A DNA stretch of 41,498 nucleotides from Melioribacter sp051488665 (GTDB lineage Bacteria; Bacteroidota; Ignavibacteria; Ignavibacteriales; Melioribacteraceae), in contig NZ_JBPSEG010000020.1 in the NCBI RefSeq assembly GCF_051488665.1, positions 1 through 41,498 on the forward strand, written 5' to 3'. Below the pieces are notes generated by a model that searched no databases, was not told the DNA's origin, and was given only the letters and a program-made list of their open reading frames with translations. Shown here one piece after another: positions 1 through 8,621 of the stretch. Made by a program: the position numbers and the translations under genes. The first letter of the stretch is position 1; each line of letters begins with the position of its first letter.

Positions 1-240
1 GAAAGACAGCGTGGATTATTATCTTCATTAATGCTGGCTGATTCGGAAAGACTGTGTCCTTTACCTTTGCGTTCTCTATTATTTAATTTGAGTTTGCTTC
101 GTCGTTCGATTTGCTCGCTCCTCGCAAAGACGAAGTTTTGTTTAGAGTTTGTTTCCCCCCGCATTCTGCGGGTCGCAAAGACGAGTTTGTATTTGAAACA
201 AGAGAATGCAGGGGCCCGGCATTGAACGCACGAACCCCTG
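1..240 (+). repeat. Interspersed repeat cluster I
   Basis: No gene is supported here. The stretch is made of modules that recur at about 3.1-3.7 kb, 5.9-6.7 kb and, inverted, 39.0-39.4 kb. Recognisable modules are the GAAAGACAGCGTGGA block at the very start, the TTGCTTCGTCGTTCG...CTCGCAAAGACG block at about 93-133, a CCCCGCATTCTGCGGG hairpin near 155-171 and a GCCCGGCATTGAACGC block at about 214-229. Small open frames across it are different frames of the same repeat and are not believed to be genes. Confidence 0.75.
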
Positions 241-271
241 CGAATACTGTTACAGACACATTCATAATCCG

Positions 272-1765
272 TCATTTTACCATCATCAGTTTTATGCTCT
301 TGTTATATTTGTTCGCTTTTATCGTGCATATATAAACCCCGCTCGACAAATCTCTTCCGTTCAACTCTACTTCATAATATCCCGAATCTCTTATCTCATT
401 TACCAGCTCTTTTACCTCTTTGCCCGTTACGTCATATAACTTTATCGTCACGTGTCCTCTCTCCGGCAATTGATATTTTATTGTGGTTGCCGGATTAAAC
501 GGATTCGGATATGCGCCGATCGAATACTCCGCAGGCTTTCCCGATAAACCCGACTTATAAAGCGGCTCGGCGCCGTAGACCGATACGTAATCCGGATCGG
601 AATACGTGCCTTCCACCGAATAATAGCCCCTGACATCGTAGTAGATTATGTCGTCAGTGTAACCCGACGTCAATACGTAATCGCGGTCGGTATATTGGCC
701 CGTTCCTCTGCTTACCGTTGCTATTAATTGTTCGCTCCCCATTACTCCGTTATGCTTTACTTTTCTCCATATTTGATATTGAGTTACGTTAGCATTCGGA
801 TTGTCCGTCCAGTATATTACTATGGGTTGTCCCACCTGCGTTCCGAAATGGATATACTCGCCGTTATTTGTCGGTTTGCCTCTGTAATTTGCTTTTACTG
901 CTTCGTGCTGACTAATCGAAAACGTACGGCTGCGCGAAGTCGATCCGTCGCTCCAATTCAGGAAAGTATAGTTAATACCGTTTATGTGGTAATAATATTC
1001 AGCCTCGGCTGTTATTGTGTTGCCTTCCACGACCTGAAATTGGGACGTGGGAGAACTGTATTGAACCCCGTTGACTTTAATCATGCCCCCGTTGCCCACG
1101 CTCGTGAAATTATTCTCGAAGGTTACGTTGCAAACCTTCTTAAGATCAGCTGTTATTGTTGCGAGGTTATCATCATTATGAACTGTATGTGTATAATTAC
1201 GGGATGTTGCACCAACTATAGGGACATCATTTAATTTCCATTTACTGTTATTCATACCGCTCGTATTCCATATTCTATAATATCCTTGACCATCATCCTG
1301 ATCTATAGCTCCTAAGGTAATATTTTCTCCTATAAACTTTCCCACTGAAGAACCGCTATTTCGCTCCACTCCATCGATTTTAATAACACCGGAGTTGAAA
1401 TTGTTTTTCACATATATTAAATATTTAACATGAAAGGTTACGGTGTTCTCTGCAACTTTATATTCTTGCCCGGTAAAAATATCACCCTCCCAAAGTTCGA
1501 TCTTCCATGTATGTATTCCATGTCCTACGTGTTTCCATTGAGGAACAGCGTCCCTAACATAAATAGAATCTTCGGTAAATAATTTCCTGTAATAATAATG
1601 GAGTTTTTTTTCTCCACTAGAATACGTCTGAATATTTATATAAGCCGTTCCCTCTGAGCTACAATAAAACACCTCTCCATATTGAGGTCTAATAAAGCGT
1701 ATTTCATAAGAATAAATATTTCCGAAAAAAAGAAATAGGAGAAAGAATGTAATGAACGTTTTCAT
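272..1765 (-). CDS. Secreted protein with type IX secretion C-terminal sorting domain
   Basis: The protein has 497 residues from the chosen start. A longer frame begins at 1819, but the start at 1765 has a strong GGAGG ribosome site just upstream and begins directly with a signal peptide (MKTFITFFLLFLFFGNIYS). The middle carries InlB/Big-like 'NGG-I-VNG' segments (NFNSGVIKIDGV, GGMIKVNGVQYSSP, then NWSDGSTSRSRTF), and a fibronectin-III-like stretch follows. The last ~75 residues match the Por/T9SS type A sorting domain: YPNPFNPATTIKYQLPERG, then VTIKLYDVTGKEV, SGVY and a Lys-rich end. Expected fate is export across both membranes and surface attachment or release. The substrate is unknown; no catalytic motif was seen. 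It is flanked by repeats downstream and a terminator upstream, so it is probably monocistronic. Confidence 0.85.
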   Translation of the reverse strand: MKTFITFFLLFLFFGNIYSYEIRFIRPQYGEVFYCSSEGTAYINIQTYSSGEKKLHYYYRKLFTEDSIYVRDAVPQWKHVGHGIHTWKIELWEGDIFTGQEYKVAENTVTFHVKYLIYVKNNFNSGVIKIDGVERNSGSSVGKFIGENITLGAIDQDDGQGYYRIWNTSGMNNSKWKLNDVPIVGATSRNYTHTVHNDDNLATITADLKKVCNVTFENNFTSVGNGGMIKVNGVQYSSPTSQFQVVEGNTITAEAEYYYHINGINYTFLNWSDGSTSRSRTFSISQHEAVKANYRGKPTNNGEYIHFGTQVGQPIVIYWTDNPNANVTQYQIWRKVKHNGVMGSEQLIATVSRGTGQYTDRDYVLTSGYTDDIIYYDVRGYYSVEGTYSDPDYVSVYGAEPLYKSGLSGKPAEYSIGAYPNPFNPATTIKYQLPERGHVTIKLYDVTGKEVKELVNEIRDSGYYEVELNGRDLSSGVYICTIKANKYNKSIKLMMVK

Positions 1766-1817
1766 AACGCCTCCAGGTATTTTTGTTTTTCCTTGATTTA
1801 TTTTATTTTTATTTCGC

Positions 1818-1845
1818 AAATAAAAATGCCTTAACCAATTAAGGC
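1818..1845 (-). terminator. Intrinsic terminator of the WG-repeat lipoprotein gene
   Basis: Read on the minus strand, a perfect 7-bp stem GCCTTAA-TTGG-TTAAGGC (1828-1845) is followed by ATTTTTATTT. It lies between two minus-strand genes, so the upstream lipoprotein gene (1927-2946) and the sorting-domain gene are probably separate transcripts. Confidence 0.65.
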
Positions 1846-1879
1846 TTAGGTGAGCAGCCTGATTTTATTTGCATTCTTT

Positions 1880-1904
1880 GAGAGGGTGCCGCAATCACCC
1901 TCTC
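1880..1904. other. 9-bp perfect inverted repeat
   Basis: GAGAGGGTG and CACCCTCTC are separated by 7 nt. On the minus strand no U-tract follows; on the plus strand TTAATTTATTT follows. It may add to termination downstream of the lipoprotein gene, or act as a 3' stabilising hairpin. Confidence 0.5.
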
Positions 1905-1926
1905 TTAATTTATTTACTCACGCCTC

Positions 1927-2946
1927 CTACTTTAGTTTGCCGTGTATTATATAATTTTTACCATTGGCATAATCTAAGCCGATAAAAAACACATCTCTTT
2001 CAAATATATACCCTCGACGAACTACTAATTCTGTATTATATATATTATAAAATTCTTTTCCATTATAATGATAAATCCCCTCATCACCTCCAATAAAAAA
2101 ATCATTTCTGCTTCTCCCGCAAATTATATTACCGTTTATTCCTTTACCACGATTATCCATCCAAAGCGTTAATCTCTTATCGGAATACTTATAAATTTGC
2201 GAAGAATGGGAAATAAATATTTCATTGCCGAGTCTTACCACAAACGTCCATCCCCCTAATGATGAAAATATTTCCTTTAATTCTTTACCATCCCAACAGT
2301 ATACTTTTGCTATAAATCCTTTGGGATCATATATTGTTCCACCCATTACTAATATATCGCTACCAGGAACTATCGCAACGGATTCAAAGCTCGCTTTTGA
2401 TTCTGGTATATCTACAAACCTCCAATTCGTTCCGTTATAATGCATTATAATAGCTTTCCACTTACTTTTTCCATATAACTCTACAAAACCTACGCCATAA
2501 ATATTGTTCGATGACGTTCCATCAAAATAGTTAATACAAAGTATATCATAACCATCTAATATATAACTTCCAAATAACGACCATTTTGATCCGTTATATC
2601 TCCAAATGTTATTATTGTAATCATAATTCCCCAACCAAACTTCGTTCTTTGATAATCCCCATATGGCCGTAGGATCAACTGCCCTTGGAATCGAATCGGT
2701 TTCCCATTTAATTCCATCATAATGCCATATACTTGTTGCAGTCCAGCTGCTTGAACCGACCGCCCAGACATCATTCGGAGAGCTTCCCCAGATTCTTCCC
2801 AGGGATAATGATTCATAACCCGGATTAATTTCATCCACCTCCCATATATAGTCCCGTCTTCCTGGTTCGGGTTCGGTTATTCCTTCTCCGCAGGAATTTA
2901 CAAGTAGTATTACTACAACAAGTATTGTTTTAATCAGGTTTTTCAT
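1927..2946 (-). CDS. Exported lipoprotein with WGSSPNDVWAVG-type repeats
   Basis: This 339-residue protein has a lipoprotein signal: hydrophobic VVVILLVNSCGEG with the lipobox Cys near residue 19. The mature part has repeated blades with motifs such as WGSSPNDVWAVG, WGLSKNEVWLG, SSNNIYGVG and SRNDFFIGGDEGIYHYNG, each paired with a WHYDG/WRYNG/MHYNG-like strand. This is the pattern of beta-propeller-like BNR/Kelch relatives in Ignavibacteria and myxobacteria. A G-rich ribosome site (GGGGGC) precedes the ATG. No enzyme motif is visible, so the role is probably envelope binding or scaffolding. The gene is single, with a terminator downstream and repeat-rich DNA upstream. Confidence 0.8.
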   Translation of the reverse strand: MKNLIKTILVVVILLVNSCGEGITEPEPGRRDYIWEVDEINPGYESLSLGRIWGSSPNDVWAVGSSSWTATSIWHYDGIKWETDSIPRAVDPTAIWGLSKNEVWLGNYDYNNNIWRYNGSKWSLFGSYILDGYDILCINYFDGTSSNNIYGVGFVELYGKSKWKAIIMHYNGTNWRFVDIPESKASFESVAIVPGSDILVMGGTIYDPKGFIAKVYCWDGKELKEIFSSLGGWTFVVRLGNEIFISHSSQIYKYSDKRLTLWMDNRGKGINGNIICGRSRNDFFIGGDEGIYHYNGKEFYNIYNTELVVRRGYIFERDVFFIGLDYANGKNYIIHGKLK

Positions 2947-3116
2947 CGGATTGCCCCCGTTTTACCCTCGTATTAAACTAATTAATTTTACTTTGATAAG
3001 ATAATAACAATTAGAAAAAAAAAAAATCAACTCTCTCATTTAAATTTAATGCTTTTTTATTCTTTGTCATTTGGTCTGCAGTTTATCCGGCGTTTCGGTT
3101 CTCAAGAATTGAGATT

Positions 3117-3712
3117 CTTCACCCGCCGTTGGCGGGTTCAGAAAGACAGCGTGGAATATTATCTTAATTAATGTTGGCTGATTTGGAAAGACTGTGTCTT
3201 TGAGCTCTTCGCGCGCTCAGCGGCTTAAAGTGAGTTTGCTTCCCCCGCATTTTGCGGGGTCGCAAAGACAGCCGTTCTTTCAGAGTTTGTTTTTTCCGTA
3301 GCCGGCGATTTCTATTCGCTATTTGTCATTACGAGCCCCGCTTGCAACGGGGCGAAGTAATCTCACTGGTATTCATCAGAGTTTGCTTCGTCGTTCGTTT
3401 TTGCTCGCTACTCGCAAAGACAGAAGCGCTTTCACGGTTAGCTTTTTCCGGATTTGTATGCAGTATAGATTTCTTTTCGCTGTCCGTCATTACGAGCCCC
3501 GCTTACAGCGGGGCGAAGTAATCTCATTGGTATTCATCAGAGCTTGCTTCGTCGTTCGCTTTGCTCGCTTCTTGCAAAGACTAAGGTTTTTTTAGAGTTT
3601 GCTTCCCCCGCATTCTGGGGATCGAAAAGACGAGTTTGTATTTGAAGTAAGGGAATGCAGGTGCCCGGCATTGAACGCGGGCATGCCGTAAAAAATCCAT
3701 CTTTCTTTTAAC
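3117..3712 (+). repeat. Interspersed repeat cluster II
   Basis: The 2947-4035 gap has no convincing gene. Within it, this stretch is a mosaic of the same modules as the other clusters: a CACCCGCCGTTGGCGGGT hairpin followed by the AAAGACAGCGTGGAATATT block (3120-3160), the GACTGTGTCTTTGAGCTC block (3190-3210), two copies of the CGTCATTACGAGCCCCGCTT...GGGGCGAAGTAATCTC block (about 3326-3365 and 3487-3525) and two copies of the TTGCTTCGTCGTTCG...CGCAAAGAC block (about 3383-3421 and 3544-3582). It ends with the GCCCGGCATTGAACGC block. Between 3776 and 4035 I see nothing beyond AT-rich leader sequence. Confidence 0.8.
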
Positions 3713-3746
3713 AGAGAATAACCTCCGTATTAATTTCACATTATTC

Positions 3747-3775
3747 TTGACATTTTTATTAGGTTAAATTATATT
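3747..3775 (+). promoter_or_regulatory. Candidate sigma70-like promoter
   Basis: TTGACA (3747-3752) and TATATT (3770-3775) are separated by 17 bp. It points towards the beta-barrel gene at 4036 but lies about 260 bp upstream, which would give a long leader. Promoter consensus in this phylum may differ, so the match is only suggestive. Confidence 0.35.
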
Positions 3776-4035
3776 CAATGCAAATATTTTAAAAGCATTC
3801 ATACTTAGAAATATTTAACGAGGGTCAACCGCTCAATAATTTCTACAGGATTCAATAATAACCCGTTTTAATTTCAGCTAACTTAATAGCCATGCTCCTT
3901 TTATATGAACAGGAGCGGATTAAAAAAGACGGACAATAATAATTTATGAATCCGGATTTTTTCATACGCTTTCGTTTTCCAATTTAAGCAAGCGTATTAA
4001 CAAAATCATATTACCACATTTAAGAGGAGCAGAAA

Positions 4036-4665
4036 ATGAAAACCGTATTTGGAGTAATTGTCTCTTTGTTGTTATCGTCATTTGTATCGGCTCAAAGCGA
4101 TACAGCGAATTCACGATACGCGCTTACTTTCGGCATTTCGGATAATTTCACTCTGAGTAAATTCGATATGAATATTGCCTTCAAGAAAATGTTGGAGAAT
4201 TCAAATCAACTGAGATTTTTTATTTCTCCATCGATTAATACATATGACTTTTCACATGAAGACAGCTCTGTGGTCTCGGAAAACGACAAAACAAGCTTGG
4301 ACTTCGGCATTGGAGCGGATTATCTCTGGAAGCTGATTAAAAAAGACGACTTTATTATGTACGGCGGCAGCGGTCTTATGTTGTTATATTCAAGTCAGAA
4401 CGACGAAGGCGGTTATTCCAATTATAAAAACGAAATAGACAGAACCGGTTTTACTGCCGGATTAAGGGGAATACTGGGAGCCGAATGGTTTATAAGTAAG
4501 AATATTGGCATTCACGCTGAATACTTAACGTTTCTTTCCTACGGCTGGAATAATACGGAAAGAAAAATTTTTGCCAACGGACAACAGCTTCCGATTGTTA
4601 AAGAAAAATCGAACGCTTTATCAATGACTACTTTGGTGTTATTCGGTTTAAGCGTTTATTTCTAA
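4036..4665 (+). CDS. Small outer-membrane beta-barrel-like protein
   Basis: This 209-residue protein starts with a signal peptide (MKTVFGVIVSLLLSSFVSAQ) and an AGAGGAG-like ribosome site lies just upstream. The mature part is built of alternating polar/aromatic strands with Gly-rich turns, for example YALTFGISDNFTLS, DFGIGADYLWKL, GFTAGLRGILGAEWFI and NIGIHAEYLTFLSY, and ends in a strand with a terminal Phe (LFGLSVYF), the usual mark of an outer-membrane barrel. Length fits an 8-stranded OmpA/OmpW-like porin-like domain. Substrate or partner is unknown. A GC-rich hairpin follows at 4723. Confidence 0.7.
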   Translation: MKTVFGVIVSLLLSSFVSAQSDTANSRYALTFGISDNFTLSKFDMNIAFKKMLENSNQLRFFISPSINTYDFSHEDSSVVSENDKTSLDFGIGADYLWKLIKKDDFIMYGGSGLMLLYSSQNDEGGYSNYKNEIDRTGFTAGLRGILGAEWFISKNIGIHAEYLTFLSYGWNNTERKIFANGQQLPIVKEKSNALSMTTLVLFGLSVYF

Positions 4666-4722
4666 TATTCGTTTAAGCAAGACAATATGATTCAAGAAAT
4701 CGAACGGAAATAAATTTAGACA

Positions 4723-4752
4723 GCGAAGCCGGGCCGGAATTACCGGCTTCGC
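4723..4752 (+). terminator. Hairpin after the beta-barrel gene, terminator-like without U-tract
   Basis: A perfect 10-bp stem GCGAAGCCGG/CCGGCTTCGC with a 10-nt loop begins about 58 bp past the stop codon. No T-run follows, so it is either a weak terminator, a 3' stabiliser, or an attenuator before the lipoprotein gene at 4871. Confidence 0.45.
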
Positions 4753-4870
4753 GATGATCCCGTACCGGTATTTCGAAACAAATATGAAAAGAGAATATTC
4801 TATAATTAATAACGAGGAAAAGATGAAATAACTCTACTCTTTTTTCCACACACAAAAAAGGAGTAGTAAA

Positions 4871-5626
4871 ATGTCACGCATAAGATCATTTTTCCTTTTA
4901 TCGCTTCTCACCGTCGTTTTATTCCCGGGCTGCAAAGAAAACAACGCGGTTATGCCTGAGAATGAACTCATTTCAAAACGCCTTTCAAAAATAGTTCAGA
5001 ATGAACAAAATTATTCCGCGTTCTATTATGAAGGCAGCCGTCTGATAAAATACGAACAGATTATCAATTCGGAAATTTATACTTCGAGGGAATTTGAATA
5101 CGGCGACGACGATAAACCTCTGAATGAATTACTATACGAATCCGGGACGTCCATACTTAAAAAGTTTATCTACGATTCGAACGGCAGACTGGACAAGCAG
5201 GATTTGTATATAGGAAATAATTCCACTCCCTACGGCTATCTTAAATTCATTTACGACGATCAAAACAGACTGATAAAAAAAGAACAGTATCTTACTCATG
5301 GCAGCCTGTTTTATTACATCGAATATGATTATGATAACGCTGACAACGTAGTCGAAATAAAAGAATTTTACCTGAATAAATTGACGTACCGGCACATCAT
5401 GCAATACGACGATAAAATTAATCCCTGGCATAATTTTAAAGATATTCTGTATGAAGCTTCAACGCAAAGTAAAAACAACATTATCAATAAAATTACTACG
5501 TCCGAAGGCTCATCAAACGGAATCGGTCTTACATATACATATGACCCAGACGGTTTTCCGTTAACCGAAACAATTTTTACAGGCGACGGAAAACATTCTT
5601 TGAGCATGACTTATCAATATGAATAA
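4871..5626 (+). CDS. Lipoprotein with YD-like (RHS-type) repeats
   Basis: The 251-residue protein has a lipoprotein signal (LLSLLTVVLFPGCKEN, lipobox Cys near residue 21) and a good AAAGGAG ribosome site. The mature part has five or more short repeats of the form Y-D/E-Y/F-D...G-x-L/I: FEYGDDDKPLNELLYE, FIYDSNGRLDKQDLY, FIYDDQNRLIKKEQY, YDYDNADNVVEIKEFY and YTYDPDGFPLTETIF. These resemble the YD strands of RHS/wall-associated proteins but without a toxin domain. Probably a surface or periplasmic binding protein; function is not known. An intrinsic terminator follows. Confidence 0.75.
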   Translation: MSRIRSFFLLSLLTVVLFPGCKENNAVMPENELISKRLSKIVQNEQNYSAFYYEGSRLIKYEQIINSEIYTSREFEYGDDDKPLNELLYESGTSILKKFIYDSNGRLDKQDLYIGNNSTPYGYLKFIYDDQNRLIKKEQYLTHGSLFYYIEYDYDNADNVVEIKEFYLNKLTYRHIMQYDDKINPWHNFKDILYEASTQSKNNIINKITTSEGSSNGIGLTYTYDPDGFPLTETIFTGDGKHSLSMTYQYE

Positions 5627-5634
5627 AATTAGTT

Positions 5635-5705
5635 GCGGCTCCTACGCTTATATTTTGAATGGATATCTGTTCATTTAATATACGCGTGCGAGCCGCTTCT
5701 TTTTT
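5635..5705 (+). terminator. Intrinsic terminator
   Basis: The arms GCGGCTCCTACGC and GCGTGCGAGCCGC pair at 11 of 13 positions across a ~36-nt AT-rich loop and are followed by TTCTTTTTT. It directly follows the stop codon of the YD-like lipoprotein gene. Confidence 0.65.
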
Positions 5706-5878
5706 GAAAAACGAAGGGGTATGTTACGAAATTTGTTTTTTACTTTGTTTATATATTTCAAAATAAATTGCCGTAGCTTTTGAGTAGTCTTCATTTTCCG
5801 ACTTACATCAACAAACACATCCTCTTACAATTTTGAGGAATGCCGCTACAGGCTGAATGATAAGGGAAAAGACAGAGT

Positions 5879-6690
5879 TTTTTCACCCGCCGTTGGCAGC
5901 ATGTCGAAGAATCCGCACGACAGATTTTCGAGATTCTTCACCCACCGTTGGCGGGTTCAGAAAGACAGCGTGGAATATTATCTTAATTAATGTTGGCTGA
6001 TTTGGAAAGACTGTGTCTTTGAGCTCTTCGCGCGCTCAGCGGCTTAAATTGAGTTTGCTTCGTCGTTCCGTCTTCTTCGGATCTCCTCGCAAAGACGGGC
6101 GTCCTTTCAGAGTTTGTTTTTTCCCCTATTTGGGCGCAGTGTAGATTTCTTTTCGCTGTCCGTCATTACGAGCCCCGCTTTCAGCAGGGCGAAGTAATCT
6201 CTGCTGACATTAATTCGAGTTTGCTTCGTCGTTCGCTTTGCTCGCTCCTCGCAAAGACGAAGTTTTGTTTAGAGTTTGTTTCCCCCGCATTCTGCGGGGT
6301 CGCAAAGATGTAGGCGCTTCCACAGTTTGTTTTTTCCCGTATGTAGGTGTAGCATAGTTTCCCTCTTGCTGTCCGTCATTACGAGCCCCGCTTTCAGCAG
6401 GGCGAAGTAATCTCACTGGTATTCATAAGAGTTTGCTTCGTCGTTCGCTTTGCTCACTCCTCGCAAAGACGAAGTTTTGTTTAGAGTTTGTTTCCCCCGC
6501 ATTCTGGGGTCGCAAAGACAGAAGCGCTTTCACAGTTTTCTTTTTCCGAATTTGTGTGCAGTATAGATTTCCTTTCGCTGTCCGTCATTACGAGCCCCGC
6601 TTTCAGCGGGCGAAGTAATCTCTGCTGACATTAATTCGAGTTTGCTTCGTCGTTCGCTTTGCTCGCTCCTCGCAAAGACAATCTTTTAGT
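5879..6690 (+). repeat. Interspersed repeat cluster III
   Basis: The 5706-6833 gap has no supported gene. This is the longest repeat mosaic in the window. It has two CACCC(G/A)CCGTTGGC... blocks near 5883 and 5940, one AAAGACAGCGTGGAATATT block, four TTGCTTCGTCGTTC...CTCGCAAAGAC blocks (about 6056, 6221, 6433, 6643) and three CGTCATTACGAGCCCCGCTTTCAGC blocks (about 6161, 6377, 6585). One of the TTGCTTCGTCGTTC blocks has a different centre (CGTCTTCTTCGGATCTC) that recurs in the inverted cluster at 39.04 kb. AT-rich DNA from 6691 to 6820 probably holds the pruA promoter. Confidence 0.8.
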
Positions 6691-6833
6691 CCAACTCAAA
6701 AAATGATTTTGCAAGCAGATATTCGAACAAACCAAATCATCCCCCCTCCTGTCGATTCCGGTTTTTAATTGTCATATTTTTTCTAATTTTATGTCATAAA
6801 TTAATTTATCCTTTCACAATAAAAAGGGATGTT

Positions 6834-8471
6834 ATGGCAAATGCAAAATTCAGCGTACCGGCGCCACCCAACGAGCCGGTTAAAAGTTATGCTCCGGGAA
6901 CCCCGGAACGCGACGCCTTAAAAAAGCAGCTCAGTTCAATGGCGCGGCAGACTATCGAAATTCCGTTGATTATCGACGGCAAAGAAATCAAAACCGGCGA
7001 CACCGCCGATTCCGTCTGTCCGCACGACCACAAAACCGTACTGGCTAAATACCATAAAGCCGGAGAAAAAGAGATTCAATTGGCAATCGAATCCTCGATG
7101 AAGGCTCACAAAGTCTGGTCGAGAATGGAATGGCACGACAGAATTGCGGTATTCCTTAAAGCCGCCGACCTCCTTTCTTCAACAGAATGGCGTTATATAC
7201 TCAACGCCGCCACAATGCTCGGACAAAGCAAAAACGTTTTCCAGGCTGAAATCGATTCTGCCGCCGAACTTGCCGATTTCTTCCGTTTTAACGCATACTA
7301 CGCAATGAAAATATACGAAGACCAGCCGCTCCACTCGCCGCCCGGAATGTGGAACCGAATGGAATACCGCCCGCTCGAAGGATTTATTTTTGCAGTTGCT
7401 CCTTTCAACTTTACTTCGATCTGCGGAAATCTGCCGACATCACCCGCGTTGATGGGAAACGTAGCCCTTCTTAAACCGGCGTCGAGTTCGGTCTATTCTG
7501 CCTACTGGATTATGAAACTTCTTGAAGCGGCAGGATTACCCGAAGGAGTTATCAATTTTATACCGGGTTCCGGTTCCAAAGTCGGCAAAATAGTCATGGA
7601 TTCGCCCGACTTCGGCGGAATTCATTTTACTGGCAGCACTCCCACATTCCAGTCGATGTGGAAAACAGCCGCCAATAATTTGTCGAAATACAAATCGTAT
7701 CCGCGAATAGTCGGCGAAACCGGCGGAAAAGATTTCATATTCGCCCACGCAAGTTCGGATCTGAAAGCGCTCGGTACGGCTCTTATTAGAGGCGCGTTCG
7801 AATACCAGGGACAAAAATGCTCGGCGGCTTCGAGAGCTTATATTCCTAAATCGATCTGGAACTCGCTTAAAGAATTTATGATAGACGAACTAAAAACAGT
7901 ACGGATGGGCGACGTTCAGGACTTTTCGAATTTTATGAACGCGGTTATCGACAAAAACGCTTTCGATTCGATTACAAGTTATATCGAATACGCCAAAAAT
8001 TCGAACGAAGCCGAAATCCTGTTCGGCGGAAACTACGACGATTCAATCGGATATTTCATCGAGCCGACCGTCGTCCTGACTACCAATCCCAAATTCAAAA
8101 CAATGGAAGAAGAAATATTCGGTCCGGTTTTGACAATCTATGTTTACGACGACAATAAATACGAAGAAACGCTCCATCTCTGCGACGAGACTTCGCCTTA
8201 TTCGTTGACGGGCGCAATCTTTGCGCAGGACAGAAAGGCAATCGAACTTGCCGATAAAATCCTTACGAACGCCGCAGGCAATTTCTATATTAACGACAAG
8301 CCGACCGGCGCCGTAGTAGGTCAGCAGCCTTTCGGAGGCGCGCGCGCAAGCGGCACAAACGACAAAGCCGGCAGCTATCTCAATCTGCTCAGGTGGGTCT
8401 CCGCAAGAACAATAAAGGAAAACTTCATTCCGCCAAAGGATTACAGATATCCTTTTATGCAGGATAAATAA
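6834..8471 (+). CDS. pruA: L-glutamate gamma-semialdehyde (1-pyrroline-5-carboxylate) dehydrogenase
   Basis: This cytosolic enzyme oxidises glutamate semialdehyde/P5C to glutamate with NAD+, the second step of proline breakdown. The 545-residue length and sequence fit the stand-alone P5C dehydrogenase family. The aldehyde-dehydrogenase landmarks are present: substrate/NAD region EGFIFAVAPFNFTSICGNL, VALLKPASSS, FTGSTPTFQ, general-base Glu295 in GETGGKD and catalytic Cys329 in GQKCSAASR, followed by EEIFGPVLTIYVY and QQPFGGARASGTNDK. A GGGAT ribosome site precedes the ATG. There is no proline dehydrogenase (putA/fadM-type) gene beside it. A clean intrinsic terminator follows, so it is probably transcribed alone. 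Confidence 0.95.
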   Translation: MANAKFSVPAPPNEPVKSYAPGTPERDALKKQLSSMARQTIEIPLIIDGKEIKTGDTADSVCPHDHKTVLAKYHKAGEKEIQLAIESSMKAHKVWSRMEWHDRIAVFLKAADLLSSTEWRYILNAATMLGQSKNVFQAEIDSAAELADFFRFNAYYAMKIYEDQPLHSPPGMWNRMEYRPLEGFIFAVAPFNFTSICGNLPTSPALMGNVALLKPASSSVYSAYWIMKLLEAAGLPEGVINFIPGSGSKVGKIVMDSPDFGGIHFTGSTPTFQSMWKTAANNLSKYKSYPRIVGETGGKDFIFAHASSDLKALGTALIRGAFEYQGQKCSAASRAYIPKSIWNSLKEFMIDELKTVRMGDVQDFSNFMNAVIDKNAFDSITSYIEYAKNSNEAEILFGGNYDDSIGYFIEPTVVLTTNPKFKTMEEEIFGPVLTIYVYDDNKYEETLHLCDETSPYSLTGAIFAQDRKAIELADKILTNAAGNFYINDKPTGAVVGQQPFGGARASGTNDKAGSYLNLLRWVSARTIKENFIPPKDYRYPFMQDK

Positions 8472-8481
8472 AAACAATACG

Positions 8482-8508
8482 AGGCTGCCTTACCGGCAGC
8501 CTTTTTTT
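8482..8508 (+). terminator. Intrinsic terminator of pruA
   Basis: A perfect 8-bp stem AGGCTGCC/GGCAGCCT with a 5-nt loop is followed by seven T, 10 bp past the pruA stop. Confidence 0.9.
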
Positions 8509-8621
8509 GTTGCGCTGCCGTCGCCGTATTTTATAAGAACTTAAACGCTCCGCCGTTTGTTTTATTTTAAGAAACTTTATTATTATTGGTAACCCGATTA
8601 ATTTTATGGAAAGGTCACCCG

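Noticed and set aside
83..439. Several 60-90-codon frames at the left end, and similar ones at 3.2-3.6, 6.2-6.6 and 38.9-39.3 kb
   Set aside because: They are translations of the interspersed repeat modules; the same peptide pieces recur in different frames and strands.
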